From NCBI GenBank assembly GCA_023418535.1, contig JAEZZN010000041.1, positions 1 to 30,389 of the forward strand: a stretch of DNA of 30,389 nucleotides. Direction: 5' to 3'. Below the pieces are notes generated by a model. The model was not told where the DNA came from and ran no database searches. It was given only the letters and a program-made list of their open reading frames with translations. Source of the stretch: Bacillota bacterium. Lineage in GTDB: Bacteria; Bacillota_A; Clostridia; Tissierellales; Peptoniphilaceae. The translations under genes were made by a program, and so were the position numbers. Shown piece after piece: positions 1-7,739 of the stretch; position 1 is the stretch's first letter; every line of letters starts with the position of its first letter.

Positions 1-81
1 TTGTGTATTAAAGTTCATTTTAACTTGTAAAACTGAACGATTTAATGTAAGCTTTTGTTGTATAGTATTGTTTTCGTTCAT
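1..81 (-). CDS. Transposase N-terminus, partial at window edge
   Basis: An open frame of exactly 27 codons begins with ATG at 81-79 and reads MNENNTIQQKLTLNRSVLQV, then seven more residues before the left edge. No catalytic DDE residues are visible because only the N-terminus is present. The call rests on position just inside an IS terminal repeat, 77 bases from the tip. A TATAAT sequence (88-93, minus strand) lies only six bases upstream of the ATG and there is no convincing Shine-Dalgarno site, so a transcript from it would be nearly leaderless. Whether the gene is intact cannot be judged. Confidence 0.55.
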   Translation of the reverse strand, partial: MNENNTIQQKLTLNRSVLQVKMNFNTQ

Positions 82-95
82 ACATTAATTATACC

Positions 96-133
96 AAAAA
101 AGCGGTTAACTCTCACGAGTTTACCGCTTTTTT
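96..133. terminator. Bidirectional hairpin terminator inside the IS end
   Basis: The arms gcggttaactc (102-112) and gagtttaccgc (117-127) pair with one mismatch around a four-base loop. They are flanked by A6 on the left and T6 on the right, so it can terminate in both directions. It would insulate the transposase from outside transcription. Confidence 0.75.
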
Positions 134-145
134 CGTTAGGCTATT

Positions 146-173
146 TTGCAACAGCCCCTTTGATAAATATAAT
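146..173 (+). promoter_or_regulatory. Possible hybrid promoter: -35 in the IS end, -10 in flanking DNA
   Basis: TTGCAA at 146-151 lies in the IS terminal repeat, and TATAAT at 168-173 lies outside it. The spacer is 16 bases. The next gene starts at 198. Outward TTGCAA -35 boxes in IS ends are known to form hybrid promoters, as with IS257 in staphylococci. Activity here is inferred. Confidence 0.5.
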
Positions 174-197
174 ATTGTTAAATTAAAGGAAAGAAAA

Positions 198-638
198 ATG
201 AAAAATAAAAGTATTTTTTTAATAATAGCTATAATAATTGCTTTATCAGGATATTTATTTTATGATTATATGAAATATAATAAAGAAATACCTGGCAGAG
301 TTATCTTTTCAGATAGCCTAGAAATTGATAGCATCTCATTATTAAAGGATAATGAAGCTCTTCCAGAAATTGAGTTAACTGAAACTCAAAGCAAAGAAAT
401 TCTAGAAAATCTTCAAAAAATACATTATATAAATAAAAGAGATAGCAATACTTCTAGTAAAAGTAGATATTACACATTGTCTGCTAAATATGGAGAAACT
501 ATTTATTTAATTTCTTTGTCAGATAAATATAATTTAGAATTCCATGAATCCCATCCTAATTCTAAATCAAATATCTACATAATGAATGAAGAAGAATCTC
601 AAGAATTATTTAATCTATTGAATGGATTATTTGAATAA
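198..638 (+). CDS. Small membrane-anchored protein of unknown function
   Basis: 146 residues with a ribosome site AAGGAAAG eight bases before the ATG. Residues 5-23 form one hydrophobic segment (IFLIIAIIIALSGYLFYDY) behind a lysine-rich start, so the protein is a type II anchor or has an uncleaved signal. No lipobox cysteine is present. The rest is a polar domain of about 120 residues, likely outside the membrane, with alternating strand-like and acidic stretches (PEIELTETQSKEILENLQKI) and an acidic C-terminus. I do not recognise the family. It lies alone between the IS end and a terminator, so it is probably monocistronic and may be transcribed from the IS-derived promoter. It is a real gene by codon pattern, ribosome site and terminator; its function is unknown. 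Confidence 0.7.
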   Translation: MKNKSIFLIIAIIIALSGYLFYDYMKYNKEIPGRVIFSDSLEIDSISLLKDNEALPEIELTETQSKEILENLQKIHYINKRDSNTSSKSRYYTLSAKYGETIYLISLSDKYNLEFHESHPNSKSNIYIMNEEESQELFNLLNGLFE

Positions 639-643
639 AACAT

Positions 644-677
644 TAAAGTCCTAACTGAATAAGTTGGGGTTTTTTTG
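644..677 (+). terminator. Rho-independent terminator after the 146-residue protein
   Basis: The arm aaagtcctaact pairs with agttggggtttt in a 12-bp stem with three G-U pairs, followed by a T-run. Confidence 0.7.
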
Positions 678-732
678 TTTGTGAGAGAAATGGTTGTGAT
701 TTTAATCCTGTGTTATATTCTTGATTTTTAAA

Positions 733-846
733 TTCTGAATAGAAAATTTTAGCTAAACTGCATCAGAAAATAAGAAATCTAAATCCTGAATAGAATGGAC
801 AAAAATCTTCTGTTCATAAATGGGAGGTCTTAATTTCTGAACAGAA
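733..846. repeat. Cluster of four copies of a 12-bp palindrome, TTCTGAAyAGAA
   Basis: The non-coding stretch 678-969 holds no gene I can support. Within it are ttctgaatagaa (733-744), tcctgaatagaa (784-795), ttctgttcataa (808-819, which reads TTATGAACAGAA on the other strand) and ttctgaacagaa (835-846). The last is a near-perfect palindrome. The copies lie 90-240 bases upstream of the hslO start, so they may be protein-binding sites or remnants of a repeat. No known operator family matches. Confidence 0.45.
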
Positions 847-918
847 ATCTACTGAATTAAATACAATCAGTTTAGAAAATGTCATACGAATAAAAAGAAA
901 CCTCTCCAAAAATATTTC

Positions 919-946
919 TGAAAATTAATATCATTTAAGCTATAAT
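919..946 (+). promoter_or_regulatory. Probable promoter of the hslO transcript
   Basis: A TATAAT -10 box at 941-946 lies 16 bases after a weak -35 (TGAAAA, 919-924). The hslO start is about 35 bases further on. The -10 is convincing, the -35 less so. Confidence 0.5.
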
Positions 947-981
947 CTATTTATTGAATAAACAATTTTATGAGGAGCTTT

Positions 982-1863
982 ATGAAAAATTATATTATAA
1001 GGGCTATTGATAGTAGTAAATCAGTAAGAATTTTTATATCTCAAAATACACAAATGGTTCAAGAAATAAGAGATATACATGATTCTCAAGCGACAGCTTC
1101 AGCTGCGATGGGAAGGCTAGCAATTGTATCTTCTATCATGGGATATTCGGGACTTGATGAAGGACAAAGTTTAACTATAGTCTTTGACGGAAATGGTCCA
1201 GCAGGAAAACTTAGAGCAGTAGCAGATGAGAATGGAGATGTAAAAGTCACTGTAACAAATCCTAAAATAGATGTGCCTTCAAAATATCCTGGAAAATTAG
1301 ATGTAGGATCTTATATTGGAAGAGAAGGTAATTTAGCAGTTATAAGGGATTTAGGATTAAAGGAACCATATACAGGGATTTCAAAAATTATTACTGGAGA
1401 AATAGCAGAAGATTTAGCAAATTACTATTTTTACTCTGAACAAACACCAAGTATTATTTCTTTAGGTGTTTTAGTTGACACAGATTTATCTATAAAAGCG
1501 GCAGGAGGTATATTTGTACAAGTACTTCCTGGAATTTCTGATGAAGAATTAGATAGATTACAAGAGATTGCAAATGAATTAAGACCTATTTCTGAGTTGA
1601 TAAGTGAAGGATATACTCCTGAAGATATACTTGAAAAATATTTTGCAAAACTTAAACCGGAAATACTAGAGAAACATGAAGTTAATTATAAATGTGATTG
1701 TTCAAGAGAACGTATAAGAAGAGGATTAATTTCAATTGGGAAAAAAGAACTAAATCAAATTTTAGAAGAAGATAAAAAAGTTGAAGTAATATGTGACTTT
1801 TGTGGAAAAGTATATAATTTTGATGAAAATGAATTAAGAGAAATGTTAGAAGAAAGCAGATAA
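982..1863 (+). CDS. hslO: Hsp33, redox-regulated holdase chaperone
   Basis: About 293 residues, the usual length for Hsp33, a cytoplasmic chaperone that switches on under oxidative stress and holds unfolding proteins. The N-terminal domain shows the family pattern (QATASAAMGRLAIVSSIMG, then GPAGKLRAVAD and SYIGREGNLAVIRDLG). The C-terminal redox switch is complete: Cys238-Asp-Cys240 and Cys271-x-x-Cys274, the four zinc ligands that form disulfides on oxidation. The frame is open from an ATG at 970, but the ribosome site GAGGAG (972-977) lies inside that extension, and homologues start near MKNYIIRAI, so the ATG at 982 is preferred. It is followed after one base by the next gene, so the two are co-transcribed. 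Upstream is a cluster of TTCTGAAyAGAA palindromes that could be regulatory. Confidence 0.95.
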   Translation: MKNYIIRAIDSSKSVRIFISQNTQMVQEIRDIHDSQATASAAMGRLAIVSSIMGYSGLDEGQSLTIVFDGNGPAGKLRAVADENGDVKVTVTNPKIDVPSKYPGKLDVGSYIGREGNLAVIRDLGLKEPYTGISKIITGEIAEDLANYYFYSEQTPSIISLGVLVDTDLSIKAAGGIFVQVLPGISDEELDRLQEIANELRPISELISEGYTPEDILEKYFAKLKPEILEKHEVNYKCDCSRERIRRGLISIGKKELNQILEEDKKVEVICDFCGKVYNFDENELREMLEESR

Positions 1864-1864
1864 T

Positions 1865-2518
1865 ATGGAAGGCTTCATAAAATATATAGAAATAATTGGA
1901 ATAATTGCATTTGCAATTTCTGGAGCATTGGAAGGGATAAAAAGCAAACTAGATTTGTTAGGAGTATTGGTTCTTGGAGTAATTACTGCAACGGGTGGAG
2001 GAGTGATACGGGATGTAATTCTGGGGATTCGACCACCATTAAATTTAAGGTTTGGTTTTAATATTTATTTAGCAATAATAGTTTCTATGATAGTCTTTCT
2101 AATAAACTTATTTGATGATAATATAAATAGATGGACAATTAATAAAAGTTTTGATCAATCATTAATATATTCTGATGCTATAGGACTTGCAGTATTTACG
2201 ATTACAGGTATGGAAGTTGCATATAGATTACATACAGAATATAGCATGGTTTTATACGTATTTGTTGGAGTTGTAACTGGTGTAGGTGGTGGAATTATTA
2301 GAGATACATTGATAAACGCAGTTCCATACATACTAGATAGACATGTGTATGCAAGTGCATCAATAATCGGTGCGATAATTTTTCATTTACTAACTATTTA
2401 TACAGATATAAATAGAGCGATCACTTCAACAATTTGTATTTTTATTATATTTATAATAAGAATACTTGCTAATAAATTTGAATGGAATTTACCGAAAGCT
2501 ACAAGAATTATAAATTAA
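1865..2518 (+). CDS. TRIC/YicG-type (UPF0126) membrane protein
   Basis: 217 residues and almost wholly hydrophobic, with about seven membrane segments. It contains the two copies of the glycine-arginine signature of this family: GGGVIRD (residues 44-50) and GGGIIRD (141-147), reflecting its internal duplication. Bacterial members are trimeric cation-channel homologues in the plasma membrane; their physiological role is poorly defined, and a link to glycine uptake has been proposed for YicG-like proteins. The start codon follows the hslO stop by one base, so translation is probably coupled. Family assignment is firm, transport substrate unknown. Confidence 0.9.
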   Translation: MEGFIKYIEIIGIIAFAISGALEGIKSKLDLLGVLVLGVITATGGGVIRDVILGIRPPLNLRFGFNIYLAIIVSMIVFLINLFDDNINRWTINKSFDQSLIYSDAIGLAVFTITGMEVAYRLHTEYSMVLYVFVGVVTGVGGGIIRDTLINAVPYILDRHVYASASIIGAIIFHLLTIYTDINRAITSTICIFIIFIIRILANKFEWNLPKATRIIN

Positions 2519-2528
2519 GGGGAATGTT

Positions 2529-4034
2529 TTGAAGGAAATTTATATTGATAACAATGATTTGCAAATAATGGAAGATATTATTGTAGAAAAGGATGAGGTA
2601 GTCCCTGATTCAAATCAGCTAAAGTATCAAAAAGATGAACTTGCTGCATTTGTACATTTTTCACCAAATACATTTAATGAAGTTGAATGGGGGGACAGCT
2701 ATTTTGATAAAAAACCTAATGAAATTTTCAAATTAGAAAATGATTTTCAAGCTGAAAATTTGGTTCGTACTATAAAAGACTCAGGTTTTAAAAAAATAAT
2801 TATTACTGCAAAACATCATGATGGATTTGTTATTTGGCAGAGTAAGTTTACGGAATATGGTATTAAAAATATAGATTATAAAAATGGTAAGGGTGATATT
2901 TTAGAAGAAATTTCAAAATATGCTTCAATTTATGATGTAGATATGGGAATTTATTTATCACCTTGGGATATTCATGATGAAAGCTATGGATATTATGATA
3001 AAGATGGAAATCCTACAAGTAAAGAAAATGATTATCTTGATTATAATGATTACTACAATAACCAACTTGAAGAAATACTTTCCAATCCTAAATACGGAAA
3101 TAAAGGAAGATTTATAGAGGTATGGATGGATGGAGCAAAAGGCACAGGATATGATGAACAAGAATATGATTTTGTAAGATGGTTTAAAACAATTCAAAAA
3201 TACCAAGGAAAAGAAGCAGGATACGAATCAGACTGTTTATTATTCGGTGCAGAAGCGTATACAACAGTTCGTTGGATAGGGAATGAATTAGGATTTGCAC
3301 ATAAAGATACATGGTCAAAATCCATAGTTAATTATGATGACAATACAATTGACAGTAATGAGGACGGAGAATACTTTAAAGGTTTTGAAAATGGTAATAA
3401 ATGGACTGTTCCAGAATGTGATGCAAGAATTACATCAGGATGGTTTTGGGGGAATGAGAAAAAGGAACCAAAAAGTATAAAAGAACTTGCAGATATGTAT
3501 TTTAGATCTGTTGGTCATAATTCTACACTTTTATTAAATATTCCTCCAAATGACAAAGGTGATTTAGATGAAGATATTAAAAATAGATTGTTAGAATTTG
3601 GAGAAAATATTCGAGAATCTTTTGAAAATAATATTTTAGAAGAAAATAAAATATCAGCAACAAATATTAGAAATTCATCTAAACAATTTAGTCCATCAAA
3701 TTTATTTGGAAATGAAGGATTTTGGATTACAGATAAAGGTGTAAATGAAGCTTCTTTATTAATAGATTTAGAAGAAGCAAAAACTTTTGATTCAATTGTA
3801 TTAGAAGAAAATATTGAAATCGGTCAAAGAATAAATTTCTATGAAGTGTCTTATGAAAATGACGGTAAATGGGAATTGATTGAAAAGGGAATTACCATAG
3901 GTGCGAAAAGAATTCTAAGATTTAGAGAAGTTACTACTGATAAAATTAAAATTAGATTAAGAGCAGGTGAAGGAAAATCTATATCACTTATAAAATTAGG
4001 AGCATATAAATTAAGTGAAGGTTTTGAAATATAA
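2529..4034 (+). CDS. Alpha-L-fucosidase, GH29 family, apparently intracellular
   Basis: 501 residues starting at a TTG codon; AAGGGGA lies just upstream, and the only nearby ATG (2524) meets a stop after two codons. GH29 hydrolases remove alpha-linked L-fucose with retention. Family signatures seen: FVHFSPNTFNEVEWGD (41-56), IITAKHHDGFVIWQSKF (91-107, active-site His-His), the nucleophile loop EVWMDGAKG with Asp201, and HNSTLLLNIPPNDKG before the end of the barrel. From about residue 390 a beta-rich domain resembles the discoidin/F5-8C-type carbohydrate-binding modules often appended to these enzymes. There is no signal peptide, so it probably acts on imported oligosaccharides. It begins 10 bases after the TRIC gene and ends at a strong terminator. 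Confidence 0.92.
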   Translation: MKEIYIDNNDLQIMEDIIVEKDEVVPDSNQLKYQKDELAAFVHFSPNTFNEVEWGDSYFDKKPNEIFKLENDFQAENLVRTIKDSGFKKIIITAKHHDGFVIWQSKFTEYGIKNIDYKNGKGDILEEISKYASIYDVDMGIYLSPWDIHDESYGYYDKDGNPTSKENDYLDYNDYYNNQLEEILSNPKYGNKGRFIEVWMDGAKGTGYDEQEYDFVRWFKTIQKYQGKEAGYESDCLLFGAEAYTTVRWIGNELGFAHKDTWSKSIVNYDDNTIDSNEDGEYFKGFENGNKWTVPECDARITSGWFWGNEKKEPKSIKELADMYFRSVGHNSTLLLNIPPNDKGDLDEDIKNRLLEFGENIRESFENNILEENKISATNIRNSSKQFSPSNLFGNEGFWITDKGVNEASLLIDLEEAKTFDSIVLEENIEIGQRINFYEVSYENDGKWELIEKGITIGAKRILRFREVTTDKIKIRLRAGEGKSISLIKLGAYKLSEGFEI

Positions 4035-4048
4035 AATTTAAATTAAAG

Positions 4049-4088
4049 ATAGTTAGATATTTGGATAACCAAATATCTAACTATTTTA
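4049..4088. terminator. Strong terminator between the fucosidase and uracil permease genes
   Basis: A perfect 16-bp stem (4049-4064 with 4069-4084) closes a four-base loop and is followed by a T-rich tail. It lies between converging genes and probably serves both. Confidence 0.8.
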
Positions 4089-4112
4089 TTTATTATATAT
4101 TGTCTAATAAAA

Positions 4113-5375
4113 TTATTGATTTAGTAGATTAGCTTTCTTTAATAAGTGTATGAATAGTGATAATATTACTGCCACAACTGATGAAAGAACCATACCGCTA
4201 AGGTGGATACTACCAAATTTAATTGAAAGACCAGATAAACCAGCGATAAATATTACTGATGTAAGTATTAAATTTACGCTATTTGAGTAGTCTACCTTTT
4301 GATCTACTAGTAGTCTAATTCCTGATGAACCAATCATTCCATATAATAGGAATGTTACACCACCAATTACATTTCCAGGTATGGATTGTATTAGTGCTGC
4401 AAGAGGTCCAATAAATGCCATTAAGATTGAAATTATTGCAGCTGCTCCGATTACTTGTACAGAATATACACCTGTGATTGCCATAACTCCTATATTTTCA
4501 CCATATGTTGTTGTTGGTACACCACCAAGCATTCCTGAAAGAGCTGTAGAAAAGTTATCTGCAAATATTGAACGATGCAAACCAGGATCTTTAATTAGGT
4601 CTTTGTTTACAATATTTGAAGTTACAACTTGATGAGATATATGCTCAGATGTTATAACCAATAACACAGGAAGCATTGCAAAGACAGCTTCTAGAGAGAA
4701 TTTTGGAAGCTGGAAATTTGGTATTGTAAATAGTTTAGCTTCAACAATTGGAGTAAAATCTACCATGTTAAAGAATATAGCTGTTATATAACCAACAACT
4801 ATTGCTATTAATATTGGTATAGTTGATAAAAATTTCTTAAATGTAATTGATCCTATAATTGCAGTTAATAGAGTAACTAAAAATACTATCCAATCTTTTG
4901 CTTGGCTTGTTTCTGTCATTAGATTTGCGCCAATTGCTCCGCCTGTTACTGTGTTTCCTGCAAGTTCAAATCCTATAAGAGCTACAACGGCCCCCATAGC
5001 TGCAGGTGGTAATATTATATCTATCCAGGATGTTCCATATTTGAAAATGATAAGTGCTAGGATACATCCTAAAAGTCCAACTACAACAAAAGCACCTTGC
5101 GCATATGGGAATCCTTGAGATGCAATAATAGCAGTACCTGGTGCTAAAAATGCAAATGATGAACCCAAATAAGCAGGTGCTTTTTTCTTGGTTATAAATA
5201 TAAATAATAAAGTGCCGATACCATTCATGAATAAAACAATTCCAGGATTAATTCCAAATAAAATAGGAACTAAAACCGATGCGCCAAACATAGCGAATGT
5301 GTGCTGTAGTGCCAATGGAATCAATAATTTTCCAGGAACTTTTTCTTCGATTTGGTATATCTTTTTCTTTTCCAT
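4113..5375 (-). CDS. uraA: Uracil permease, NCS2 (UraA/PyrP) family
   Basis: A proton-coupled nucleobase importer of the plasma membrane, 420 residues, which feeds uracil into salvage. The hallmark NCS2 region is clear: EHISHQVVTSNIVNKDLI, DPGLHRS and GGVPTTTYGENIGVMAITGVYS. The N-terminal segment QHTFAMFGASVLVPILFGIN and the YLGSSFAFLAP loop are also typical. About 12-14 membrane segments are predicted. The frame extends upstream to 5402, but GGAGGTAATT immediately precedes the ATG at 5375 (MEKKKIYQIEEKVPGK), which is taken as the start. The leader is only about 20 bases, so no PyrR-type attenuator or riboswitch fits upstream. Uracil is the most likely substrate; xanthine is a less likely alternative. 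Confidence 0.92.
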   Translation of the reverse strand: MEKKKIYQIEEKVPGKLLIPLALQHTFAMFGASVLVPILFGINPGIVLFMNGIGTLLFIFITKKKAPAYLGSSFAFLAPGTAIIASQGFPYAQGAFVVVGLLGCILALIIFKYGTSWIDIILPPAAMGAVVALIGFELAGNTVTGGAIGANLMTETSQAKDWIVFLVTLLTAIIGSITFKKFLSTIPILIAIVVGYITAIFFNMVDFTPIVEAKLFTIPNFQLPKFSLEAVFAMLPVLLVITSEHISHQVVTSNIVNKDLIKDPGLHRSIFADNFSTALSGMLGGVPTTTYGENIGVMAITGVYSVQVIGAAAIISILMAFIGPLAALIQSIPGNVIGGVTFLLYGMIGSSGIRLLVDQKVDYSNSVNLILTSVIFIAGLSGLSIKFGSIHLSGMVLSSVVAVILSLFIHLLKKANLLNQ

Positions 5376-5404
5376 AATTACCTCCAAAAAAACATATTTC
5401 ATTA

Positions 5405-5433
5405 ACTATAGAACAAAATTATATATTTGTCAA
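5405..5433 (-). promoter_or_regulatory. Promoter of the uracil permease gene
   Basis: On the minus strand TTGACA (5433-5428) and TATAGT (5410-5405) are separated by 17 bases, a near-consensus vegetative promoter about 30 bases before the ATG at 5375. Confidence 0.8.
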
Positions 5434-5526
5434 ATATTTTTTACAAGAATTTTATAACGAGTTTTTATGACTGATGAAATGGACATTTGATAGTGAATTT
5501 ATACATTGGAACATACAAATTCTATA

Positions 5527-5558
5527 AAAAAACCTGTGGTTAATTCCACAGGTTTTTT
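5527..5558. terminator. Terminator after exodeoxyribonuclease III
   Basis: A 13-bp perfect stem (aaaaaacctgtgg with ccacaggtttttt) around a six-base loop lies five bases beyond the minus-strand stop codon. The A and T runs within the arms make it usable in both directions. Confidence 0.85.
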
Positions 5559-5563
5559 ATAGT

Positions 5564-6316
5564 CTATTTAGTATATAAAACTACTGGACAATGGTCAGAT
5601 CCCAATTGTTCCATATGAATACTTGCATCAAGTAATTTATCTTCAAAATCTTTGCTAACTACAAAGTAGTCAATTCTCCAGCCAACATTTCTATCTCTTG
5701 CCTTTGTGATATAACTCCACCAAGTGTACATATCTGGAATATCAGGATAGAAATATCTAAATGTATCTATAAAACCAGCATCTAAAAGTTCTTGGAATTT
5801 TGATCTTTCTTCATCGGTAAATCCGGCGTTTTTTCTATTTGATTGTGGATTTTTAAGATCTATTTCTTTATGAGCTACATTTAAATCTCCACATAAAATT
5901 ACTGGTTTAGTTTTATTTAGTTCAATTAGATAATTTCTAAAATCATCTTCCCATTCTTGTCTATAATCTAATCTTAATAGACCTCTTTTTGAATTCGGAG
6001 TATAGCAAGTAACCAAGAAGAAATCATCATATTCAGCGGTTATAACTCGTCCTTCTTTGTCATGTTCTTCAATTCCAACTCCATAATTTACATTCAATGG
6101 TTCAGTTTTAGTAAAAATAGCTGTACCAGAATAACCTTTTTTCTCAGCGTAATTATAATATTCATAATAATTTTCTAAATCTAAAGTTAATTGTCCTTCA
6201 GATAGTTTTATTTCTTGTAAGCATATTATATCTGGATCTTCTTGATTTAGATAATCCATAAATCCTTTATTCATAACTGCTCTAAGACCATTAACATTCC
6301 ATGAAATTATCTTCAT
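5564..6316 (-). CDS. xthA: Exodeoxyribonuclease III / AP endonuclease
   Basis: 250 residues of the ExoIII/APE1 family. It cleaves DNA at abasic sites and removes 3' blocking groups in base-excision repair. The fold's motifs are all present: [13 protein letters not shown] at the start, metal-binding Glu35 in LQEIK, GDLNVAH with Asp144 and Asn146, and the C-terminal GSDHCPV with catalytic Asp241-His242. [20 protein letters not shown] is the expected DNA-binding and product-side segment. The start ATG overlaps the stop of the upstream glycosyltransferase gene by one base (TAATG), with GGAGG inside that gene's end, so the two are translationally coupled. The functional link between the two is not obvious. 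Confidence 0.95.
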   Translation of the reverse strand: MKIISWNVNGLRAVMNKGFMDYLNQEDPDIICLQEIKLSEGQLTLDLENYYEYYNYAEKKGYSGTAIFTKTEPLNVNYGVGIEEHDKEGRVITAEYDDFFLVTCYTPNSKRGLLRLDYRQEWEDDFRNYLIELNKTKPVILCGDLNVAHKEIDLKNPQSNRKNAGFTDEERSKFQELLDAGFIDTFRYFYPDIPDMYTWWSYITKARDRNVGWRIDYFVVSKDFEDKLLDASIHMEQLGSDHCPVVLYTK

Positions 6317-7512
6317 TAATCCTCCAATTTACGTGTTTTTTCTTCTCTTAATTTGATAGCTTTTTTATAGATTTCTATATATTCAGAAGCTTGTTTGAAA
6401 TTGTTATTTTCATTTGAGTAATTAAGAGTGCTTTCTTTCAATTGTAACATTTCTTCATTAGATAAACTAATAATTTTATTAAATAAATCTTTAAATTCTT
6501 CTTTAGTATCCCAATGATATCCATTTATGCCTGGGATAATCTGATCTTTATTAGGTTTATCAAGCTTAATTAGAGCAGGTAAACCAGATGCCATAGCTTC
6601 AAGCATTGAAATAGAGTGCATTTCAGATAGGGAAGCTGTTGTGTAGTAATCCATAGCATATAAATATTTTGGTATTTCAGTATTAGGTATTTTTCCTAAA
6701 AAAATTATTTTATCGTTGAAATTATTTTCATTTATGAAATCTATTAAATTTTCTTTTTCAGGGCCATCACCTGCGATAAATAAAACTGCTTTTTCTCTCG
6801 GAAAGTCGGTGTATATCCAGTTATTTATAAGTTCTGAGATATTTTTCTCTCCACCAATTCTTCCAACAAATATAAAAGCTTTACAATTGTCTTCTATTCC
6901 ATATTTTTCTCTAAATGTTTTTCTAAATTCATCTTTTTGTTTACTTGGTAAAAATAAATCATTTTCAACTGAATTATTTACAACTACAACTTGTTTTCCA
7001 ATTTTTTGTCTATCAATATAAATTTGAGCCTTTTTTGATGGACTTGTAACTATATCGGCTGTTTTTGAAAACTTCTTAAAGTATTCATCAGAAAGTTTTT
7101 TTGAAAAACTTTCAAAATATTTTAATCCTACATAGAATAGAAATCGATCATATTCACTATGTAATGTATAAACCATTGGAATATTATATTTTTTAGAATA
7201 TTTTCTACCTGATTCTCCTATACCAAATTCGTTTTGTATATGTATAATATCAGGATTAAAATCAAGCAGTTTATTAATTTTTGAACTTTTTATAGGCATC
7301 GCAAGTCTATAATTATATATTTTTTTTAAGAGTATTCCTGGTATATAAATAATATTATCTTTAATTTTAATATCGTCTTGTTTTTCTGATCCTACTGTTA
7401 CTACAAGAACTTCATGTCCTAATTTTTCATAAGTTCTTTTTAACATTTCAGTCTGGGTAGCCACACCATTTATAAATGGTGGATAAGTTTCTGTGAAAAA
7501 TACGATTTTCAT
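6316..7512 (-). CDS. GT4-family glycosyltransferase, glucosyl-diacylglycerol synthase type
   Basis: 398 residues with a GT-B fold. The N-terminus [20 protein letters not shown] is the usual start of GT4 enzymes that glycosylate membrane lipid. The middle has HIQNEFGIG and VYTLHSEYD. The C-terminal nucleotide-sugar half has [10 protein letters not shown] (215-224), [13 protein letters not shown] and the catalytic EX7E motif, Glu297 to Glu305 ([19 protein letters not shown]). Closest in type are 1,2-diacylglycerol 3-glucosyltransferases that make mono-glucosyl lipid for the membrane and lipoteichoic acid anchor; the exact sugar and acceptor cannot be fixed from sequence. AAGGAG lies before the ATG. 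A TATAAT (7633-7638, minus strand) is a possible -10 about 120 bases upstream. Confidence 0.85.
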   Translation of the reverse strand: MKIVFFTETYPPFINGVATQTEMLKRTYEKLGHEVLVVTVGSEKQDDIKIKDNIIYIPGILLKKIYNYRLAMPIKSSKINKLLDFNPDIIHIQNEFGIGESGRKYSKKYNIPMVYTLHSEYDRFLFYVGLKYFESFSKKLSDEYFKKFSKTADIVTSPSKKAQIYIDRQKIGKQVVVVNNSVENDLFLPSKQKDEFRKTFREKYGIEDNCKAFIFVGRIGGEKNISELINNWIYTDFPREKAVLFIAGDGPEKENLIDFINENNFNDKIIFLGKIPNTEIPKYLYAMDYYTTASLSEMHSISMLEAMASGLPALIKLDKPNKDQIIPGINGYHWDTKEEFKDLFNKIISLSNEEMLQLKESTLNYSNENNNFKQASEYIEIYKKAIKLREEKTRKLED

Positions 7513-7739
7513 GATTAACTCCTTGAATAATATTTACAGCAAATAAAATTTATATTTTATTTTTTGTATAGATTAATTTTATTATTCTTAAATAATAGGA
7601 TAGTTATTGTTTATTCTATCCAATCAAATATTATTATATCATAGATTTTTTATACCCAACAAAGGTAGATTTTGATACAATTGTATTGAAAAGATTTTAT
7701 ATATAAATAAAAAATGGTTTAACATGTTTAGGAGGTTGT

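Larger units (their letters stand above)
1..158 (-). mobile_element. End of an insertion sequence, probably IS1182-like, cut by the left edge
   Basis: On the minus strand the element starts at 158 with GGGGCTGTTGCAAAATAGCC, a terminal-inverted-repeat type common in Gram-positive insertion sequences. A rho-independent hairpin (96-133) and then a transposase start codon (81) follow, running off the window. The order terminal repeat, hairpin, transposase start is typical of an IS whose hairpin blocks transcription entering from outside. The IS1182-like assignment rests on the end sequence and the N-terminal peptide as remembered and is tentative. IS6/IS257-type ends also carry the TTGCAA core but differ at the tip. 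The other end and any target duplication are outside the window. Confidence 0.6.

Noticed and set aside
970..981. Upstream ATG as start of hslO
   Set aside because: It would place the only ribosome site (GAGGAG) inside the coding region and add four residues absent from homologues.
5188..5457. 89-residue plus-strand frame overlapping the uracil permease start and promoter
   Set aside because: Antisense to the permease N-terminus and its promoter, no ribosome site, composition of a shadow frame.
5376..5526. Riboswitch or PyrR attenuator before the uracil permease
   Set aside because: The promoter at 5405-5433 leaves a leader of only about 20 bases, too short for either, and no purine- or PyrR-type sequence is seen.
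7598..7621. ggatag...ctatcc inverted repeat between the GT4 and epimerase genes as an operator
   Set aside because: Arms of only six bases with a 12-base centre in AT-rich DNA are expected by chance, and the position relative to either promoter is unclear.
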